Source of the DNA: Flavobacteriaceae bacterium
Lineage (GTDB): Bacteria; Bacteroidota; Bacteroidia; Flavobacteriales; Flavobacteriaceae
DNA: 10,604 bases
Assembly: GCA_029238555.1 (NCBI GenBank)
Contig: JAQWFV010000154.1
Location: forward strand, 1 to 10,604
Direction of reading: 5' to 3'
In this document: positions 7,847 through 10,604 of the stretch, piece by piece
How positions within the stretch are numbered: position 1 is the first letter of the stretch
Layout of the letters: each line of letters begins with the position of its first letter
Notes under the pieces: model-generated
Told to the model about the DNA's origin: nothing
Databases searched by the model: none
The model's input: the letters and a program-made list of their open reading frames with translations, nothing else
Program-made: the position numbers and the translations under genes

Positions 7847-9055
7847 TTAAGCCGTTTTAATGAGTTTTTCATTCACCCTGAGACTTGCCACCCAAGAGGC
7901 CAGTACCCCTAAAACACTTATGGTGCCTAGGACTACGCCTACATTGAACCACTCAAAAGAAACTGGGTAGGCCAAACTGGCCGATATTCTCAACCATCCA
8001 AATACCATTTGTGAGCCAATTAAAAGGCTGGCTACTCCAATTCCTATCAGCCCGCCCAACAAAGAAACCACTAGGCCTTGAAGGAAATAAATTCGTCTGA
8101 TTTCTCGAATGCTCAATCCCATATGGAACAAGGTTTTGCTATTGCCTTTTTTGTCTAATATCATCATAATTAAGGCACCTACTAAGTTAAATAAGGCTAC
8201 GATAAGTACCAGGGTAAAGATGAGGTAGGTGGCTATATTTTCTGTGTTGAGCATTTTGTATAAGCCGCTATTGAGTTGCGCCCTGTTTTTAACCACTACT
8301 TTTTCTAAAAGTATTTGGGACAACTGTAGGGAAATTAAATCTTCGTTGGCTCCTGCGTTGAGCTTTAAGTTTAGTGCGCTTATTTCGCGCGGGTTTTTTT
8401 CTAAGAGCTGCTGGGCAAAATCTAAACTAGTGAAGAGGTATTTTTCGTCAATTTCTGCCTCTATTGCATACACTCCACTAATGGTTGTATTGGCTTCTGT
8501 GTAGGGCTTGCTTCCAAATCCCATTCCGCCACTTTTCTTTTTTAAGGGCCTTGGGATTAGAATTTTTAATGGACTGTAGTAGTCTTGAATGCTCAGGCTT
8601 AATGTATTGGCTAAGCCTATTCCCACCACACTTTCTCCTGACAGGTTCCAGTTGCCGGCATAAATAACACTGTCTACTGCGATCACTTTTCGGTAGTTTT
8701 GGTCTACCCCCTTGAGATAAGCAATTTGGCTTTTTTCTCTGTGGCTCAGGTACACTTTTTCTTCTATTTCTTTGGCGTAAAAAGCCACTCCTTCAAGCGA
8801 TTCTATGGCATTTTCTTGCGCAGAGGTCAGTTCAAAATACTTCCCACTTTTAGGAAGCACTTTGAGGGCTGGATCAAAACTATTGCTGAACGACAGGCTG
8901 AATTCTTTAAGCCCCGAAAAACCAGAGAGTACAATAAATAATGCGGCAGCACCTATGACTATCACAAAAAAGGTCATGTAATTAATGAGGTTCACCGCGT
9001 TCTGTGAACTTTTGGCGAGAAGGTATCTTTTGGCTATGTAAAAAGGGACATACAC
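7847..9055 (-). CDS. FtsX-like ABC transporter permease (LolC/LolE type)
   Basis: A 402-residue inner-membrane permease with the MacB/LolE layout: one N-terminal membrane helix (about 25-45), a large periplasmic domain (about 50-270) and three C-terminal helices (about 276-298, 325-348, 370-392). The N-terminus FYIAKRYLLAKSSQNAVNLI and the motif LFIVLSGFSGLKEFSLSFSNSFDP match flavobacterial permeases of this type, which use a separate ATPase for lipoprotein release or similar envelope export. No ATPase gene is adjacent, so the partner is unknown. The first codon is GTG (9053-9055), one base after the rbfA stop; the next in-frame Met (residue 27) would cut into the first membrane helix, so GTG is preferred. 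The tight spacing implies co-transcription and translational coupling with rbfA. The substrate is not predictable. Confidence 0.88.
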   Translation of the reverse strand: MYVPFYIAKRYLLAKSSQNAVNLINYMTFFVIVIGAAALFIVLSGFSGLKEFSLSFSNSFDPALKVLPKSGKYFELTSAQENAIESLEGVAFYAKEIEEKVYLSHREKSQIAYLKGVDQNYRKVIAVDSVIYAGNWNLSGESVVGIGLANTLSLSIQDYYSPLKILIPRPLKKKSGGMGFGSKPYTEANTTISGVYAIEAEIDEKYLFTSLDFAQQLLEKNPREISALNLKLNAGANEDLISLQLSQILLEKVVVKNRAQLNSGLYKMLNTENIATYLIFTLVLIVALFNLVGALIMMILDKKGNSKTLFHMGLSIREIRRIYFLQGLVVSLLGGLIGIGVASLLIGSQMVFGWLRISASLAYPVSFEWFNVGVVLGTISVLGVLASWVASLRVNEKLIKTA

Positions 9056-9056
9056 C

Positions 9057-9452
9057 CTATGCCTTTTTTCTTTTTTCTAGTAAATCTGGGTCTTTAATAG
9101 GGTTGCTTTCTCCTTTTAAAGAACGGTCAATGCCGTCTAAATAGGCTAAGGTGTCGTCTATAAAAAACAACAACTGTGGCATTCTTCTTAGTTGGTTTCT
9201 GGTTCGCTTGGCCAGTTCGTGTTTAATTAAAGGCTGGTTGGACTGTATGCCCTCTAACATTTCTTTGGCGCGGTCTTCTGGAAAAATACTCAAATACACT
9301 TTTGCAATGGAAAGGTCTGTAGTTACACTTACCTTACTGACAGAAATTAACAATCCCTTTAGGCCACCATCTGTTGCGGCGCGTTGCAATACGTCTGCCA
9401 TATCTTTCTGAATGACTCCTGCTATTTTTTTCTGACGTTGTGTTTCTTCCAT
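9057..9452 (-). CDS. rbfA: Ribosome-binding factor A
   Basis: A small (131-residue) cytoplasmic KH-fold protein that binds the maturing 30S subunit near the 5' end of 16S rRNA and is needed for late processing and cold adaptation. Family features seen are the N-terminal helix TQRQKKIAGVIQKDMADVLQ, the strand LISVSKVSVTTDLSIAKVYLSIF, and the C-terminal LAKRTRNQLRRMPQLLFFIDDTLAYLDGID, which carries the expected R-x-P-x-L-x-F core. The charged tail (about 112-131) is probably disordered. The ATG at 9450-9452 is the only sensible start. A -7-like TATTTTTG ends four bases upstream, which would make the mRNA nearly leaderless. The permease follows after one base, forming a two-gene unit, and mce diverges upstream. 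Confidence 0.95.
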   Translation of the reverse strand: MEETQRQKKIAGVIQKDMADVLQRAATDGGLKGLLISVSKVSVTTDLSIAKVYLSIFPEDRAKEMLEGIQSNQPLIKHELAKRTRNQLRRMPQLLFFIDDTLAYLDGIDRSLKGESNPIKDPDLLEKRKKA

Positions 9453-9456
9453 GCCA

Positions 9457-9464
9457 CAAAAATA
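9457..9464 (-). promoter_or_regulatory. Candidate rbfA -7 promoter element
   Basis: TATTTTTG on the minus strand fits TAnnTTTG, but it stands only four bases before the rbfA ATG and has no TTG at the normal -33 distance. If real, the transcript is leaderless or nearly so. An upstream promoter is an equal alternative. Confidence 0.3.
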
Positions 9465-9466
9465 CG

Positions 9467-9478
9467 CACAATATTGTG
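9467..9478. promoter_or_regulatory. Perfect 12-base palindrome, possible operator
   Basis: CACAATATTGTG is a perfect inverted repeat in the 96-base region between the divergent rbfA and mce genes, next to the possible rbfA -7 element. Its form suits a dimeric regulator binding site, but no regulator is known from this window. Confidence 0.4.
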
Positions 9479-9548
9479 TACTTTAGTGGGATAAGCGCAA
9501 AACCAGCGTTTTTTATTAAAAATCTGTTTTTAACCTAAATAAAAATAA

Positions 9549-9968
9549 ATGAGCTCTTTAGTCCCTGGCGCAGAGAAAATAGACCACATTGGTATTGCGG
9601 TTAAAGACTTAGACGCTGCAGAGAAAACCTACAGCCAACTCTTGGGTGTGGCGCCATACAAGCGAGAAACAGTTGCCTCCCAACAGGTCATTACTTCTTT
9701 TTTTAAGGTGGGCGAGAGTAAAATAGAGCTCTTATTCCCCACTGCTTCAGAAAGTCCCATTGCCAAATTTCTCCACACCAAAGGAGAGGGCATGCACCAT
9801 GCGGCTTTCTTGGTAAAAGACATAGAAGCCTCTTTAGCCCAACTCAAAGCCCAAGGATTTAGACTCATTCACGAAACCCCTATTTTAGGCGCAGACCAAA
9901 AACGCATAGCATTTGTACACCCCAAAGACACCACGGGCGTTTTAATAGAACTTTGTGAGCAGTTATAA
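9549..9968 (+). CDS. mce: Methylmalonyl-CoA epimerase
   Basis: A 139-residue enzyme of the vicinal-oxygen-chelate fold that interconverts (2S)- and (2R)-methylmalonyl-CoA, linking propionyl-CoA and methylmalonyl-CoA mutase to succinyl-CoA. The two beta-alpha-beta-beta-beta halves are visible: KIDHIGIAVKDLDAAEKTY (10-28) with metal ligand His13, then GEGMHHAAFLVKDIEASL (79-96) with a ligand His at 83 or 84. Near the C-terminus VLIELCEQL carries Glu134, a metal/catalytic residue. SFFKVGESKIELLFP (50-64) contributes a further acidic residue (Glu60), and HPKDTTGVLIEL is typical of bacterial epimerases. Length is normal. ATG 9549 is the only start, with an A-rich leader and no Shine-Dalgarno sequence. 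It diverges from rbfA; the mutase subunits are not in the window. No clear terminator follows, only a weak GGCA/TGCC stem around 9972-9988. Confidence 0.94.
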   Translation: MSSLVPGAEKIDHIGIAVKDLDAAEKTYSQLLGVAPYKRETVASQQVITSFFKVGESKIELLFPTASESPIAKFLHTKGEGMHHAAFLVKDIEASLAQLKAQGFRLIHETPILGADQKRIAFVHPKDTTGVLIELCEQL

Positions 9969-10040
9969 CCAGGCACGATTTGTTGCCATTTTAAGCTTTA
10001 TTAGGCTAGCGACTTTTGAGTAACTAATTTAAGCGTTTTC

Positions 10041-10071
10041 TTGTGCTGCTTTAAAATAAGTAGTAATATTG
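10041..10071 (+). promoter_or_regulatory. Candidate tRNA promoter
   Basis: TTG at 10041-10043, a 20-base spacer and TAATATTG at 10064-10071 (seven of eight positions of TAnnTTTG) form a good Bacteroidota promoter. Transcription would start near 10077, about 30 bases before the mature tRNA 5' end. Confidence 0.6.
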
Positions 10072-10077
10072 CACCCT

Positions 10078-10092
10078 CCTTTCACTGAAAGG
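10078..10092 (+). other. Hairpin in the tRNA precursor leader
   Basis: CCTTTC-ACT-GAAAGG is a perfect 6-bp stem with a 3-base loop. It begins near the predicted transcription start and ends 14 bases before the tRNA. It may protect the 5' end or help present the precursor to RNase P, but it could be incidental. Confidence 0.4.
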
Positions 10093-10106
10093 TTCGCAGT
10101 AATGCG

Positions 10107-10183
10107 GGTCCTATAGCTCAGTTGGTTAGAGCACCTGACTCATAATCAGGTGGTCCCTGGTTCGAGCCCAGGTGGGACCACCA
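10107..10183 (+). tRNA. tRNA with anticodon CAT: elongator Met or Ile2 (lysidine type)
   Basis: A full cloverleaf is visible: acceptor stem GGTCCTA/TGGGACC with one T-G wobble, D stem GCTC/GAGC, anticodon stem CCTGA/TCAGG around the loop CTCATAA, T stem CCTGG/CCAGG around TTCGAGC, discriminator A10180 and encoded CCA at 10181-10183. The anticodon CAT is at 10141-10143. The G1-C72 pair excludes an initiator tRNA, which lacks a Watson-Crick 1-72 pair. C4-G69 and C5-G68 resemble features used by the lysidine synthetase TilS on tRNA-Ile2 in E. coli, and the E. coli elongator tRNA-Met has neither, so the Ile2 (CAU) identity is quite possible. Sequence alone does not settle it. Confidence 0.96.
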
Positions 10184-10190
10184 GCAAATT

Positions 10191-10232
10191 AAAGGCATTA
10201 GAAGACATATCTTCTTTTGCCTTTTGTTTTTT
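10191..10232 (+). terminator. Intrinsic terminator of the tRNA transcript
   Basis: AAAGGCA (10191-10197) pairs with TGCCTTT (10218-10224). Inside it, across a TT/TT internal loop, AGAAGA (10200-10205) pairs with TCTTCT (10210-10215) around the loop CATA. A run of six T (10227-10232) follows. This is a convincing rho-independent terminator starting eight bases after the CCA end. Confidence 0.75.
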
Positions 10233-10264
10233 GTCCACAATTTTGTCCCTATTTTTTTTCCTAA
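10229..10264 (+). repeat. Short direct repeats of TTTTGTCC
   Basis: TTTTGTCC occurs at 10229-10236 and 10241-10248 with a 12-base period, and a weaker third unit (TTTTTTTC) begins at 10253. The first copy overlaps the terminator T-run. Spaced direct repeats beside a tRNA 3' end can be recombinase or accessory-protein sites, but no integrase gene is visible. The rest of 10265-10395 is AT-rich and shows nothing I can name. Confidence 0.35.
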
Positions 10265-10395
10265 ATCTTAATAGTGCCTTTTTTGAATTTCTCTTTGAAT
10301 TACCTTTGAAGCTAATAAAATCAATAGATACGAGAGTTTTAAAGGGTTATTTGTCTGCAACCCTTAATTCCTGATATTGCACAAACCCAAGCATT

Positions 10396-10604
10396 ATGAA
10401 TATAGGCAAAGAATACGCATCATTCCTTAATCAATTTGAATGGAATTACTTTATCACTTGTAGAACTCCTTACAGCATTTATACAATGACAGTAAGAAAT
10501 TGGATTACAAAGCTTCTACAAAAGACCAGTAAGGTTGAACAAGTGTTTTATGTATCAGAAAGAGATAAGGGAGATTATAACAATACACATGTTCATATGC
10601 TAAT
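10396..10604 (+). CDS. Putative HUH-motif (Rep/relaxase-like) protein, N-terminal part (partial)
   Basis: An ORF from ATG 10396 runs open for 69 codons to the right edge. An in-frame TGA at 10372-10374 precedes it, with no ATG between. Seen: FEWNYFITCRTPYS (14-27), then TMTVRNWITKLLQK (31-44), then VEQVFYVSERDKGD (47-60) and THVHML (64-69). The order of an aromatic F-x-T strand, a helix, a strand ending in a charged turn, and a hydrophobic strand with H-x-H resembles motifs 1 and 2 of HUH endonucleases (rolling-circle Rep, some phage and plasmid initiators, or Y1-type transposases). The catalytic tyrosine would lie beyond the window and cannot be checked. The DNA is AT-rich and its codon choice leans to AGA, AAA and ATA more than the housekeeping genes to the left, consistent with acquired DNA. 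HUH identity is an inference from one motif and its setting. Confidence 0.5.
   Translation, partial: MNIGKEYASFLNQFEWNYFITCRTPYSIYTMTVRNWITKLLQKTSKVEQVFYVSERDKGDYNNTHVHML

Noticed and set aside
9969..9990. Terminator after methylmalonyl-CoA epimerase
   Set aside because: Only a 4-bp GGCA/TGCC stem with a large loop is present, too weak to call.
10150..10374. Plus-strand ORF of 74 codons after the tRNA
   Set aside because: It begins inside the tRNA and runs through the terminator hairpin; the translation is low-complexity Phe/Leu from T-rich DNA.

Overview
The window reads as a chromosomal segment of a flavobacterium (Bacteroidota, class Flavobacteriia). The grounds are the gene content and order (lepA, dusB, an FtsX-like permease, rbfA, methylmalonyl-CoA epimerase), Sec and lipoprotein signals typical of the group, and start sites without clear Shine-Dalgarno sequences. 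Several promoters also fit the Bacteroidota pattern TTG, about 19-20 bases, then TAnnTTTG. No database was searched; names rest on motifs and overall protein pattern.

Layout. Positions 1-2963 (minus strand) hold a probable operon read right to left: a metallo-beta-lactamase-fold hydrolase, a subtilisin-family (S8) lipoprotein protease, and the N-terminus of an exported M1-type metallopeptidase whose start overlaps the protease stop. A degenerate array of seven 21-base units covers the start of the protease gene, and its true start codon is unclear. Positions 2964-3118 are a divergent intergenic region with an imperfect hairpin. A CPA1-type cation/proton antiporter with a cytoplasmic Rossmann domain follows on the plus strand (3119-4942). 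Its 3' end overlaps the end of lepA (4931-6727, minus) by 12 bases.

lepA and dusB (6834-7826, plus) diverge from a compact region with back-to-back promoters. dusB converges on an FtsX-like permease (7847-9055, minus), which follows rbfA (9057-9452, minus) by one base and probably starts with GTG. rbfA and methylmalonyl-CoA epimerase (9549-9968, plus) diverge around a perfect 12-base palindrome. These genes are mostly housekeeping: translation and ribosome maturation (lepA, rbfA), tRNA modification (dusB), propionate/methylmalonyl-CoA metabolism (mce), ion homeostasis (antiporter) and envelope function (permease).

The right end differs. A tRNA with anticodon CAT (10107-10183) has a recognisable promoter and a good intrinsic terminator. 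Beyond it lie AT-rich sequence, short direct repeats and the first 69 codons of a protein with an HVH (HUH-type) motif, which resembles rolling-circle Rep/relaxase-like proteins. This may be the edge of a mobile element inserted next to the tRNA, but the element is cut off by the window. The two most interesting points are this tRNA-adjacent HUH gene and the repeat array with a frame puzzle at the protease start.
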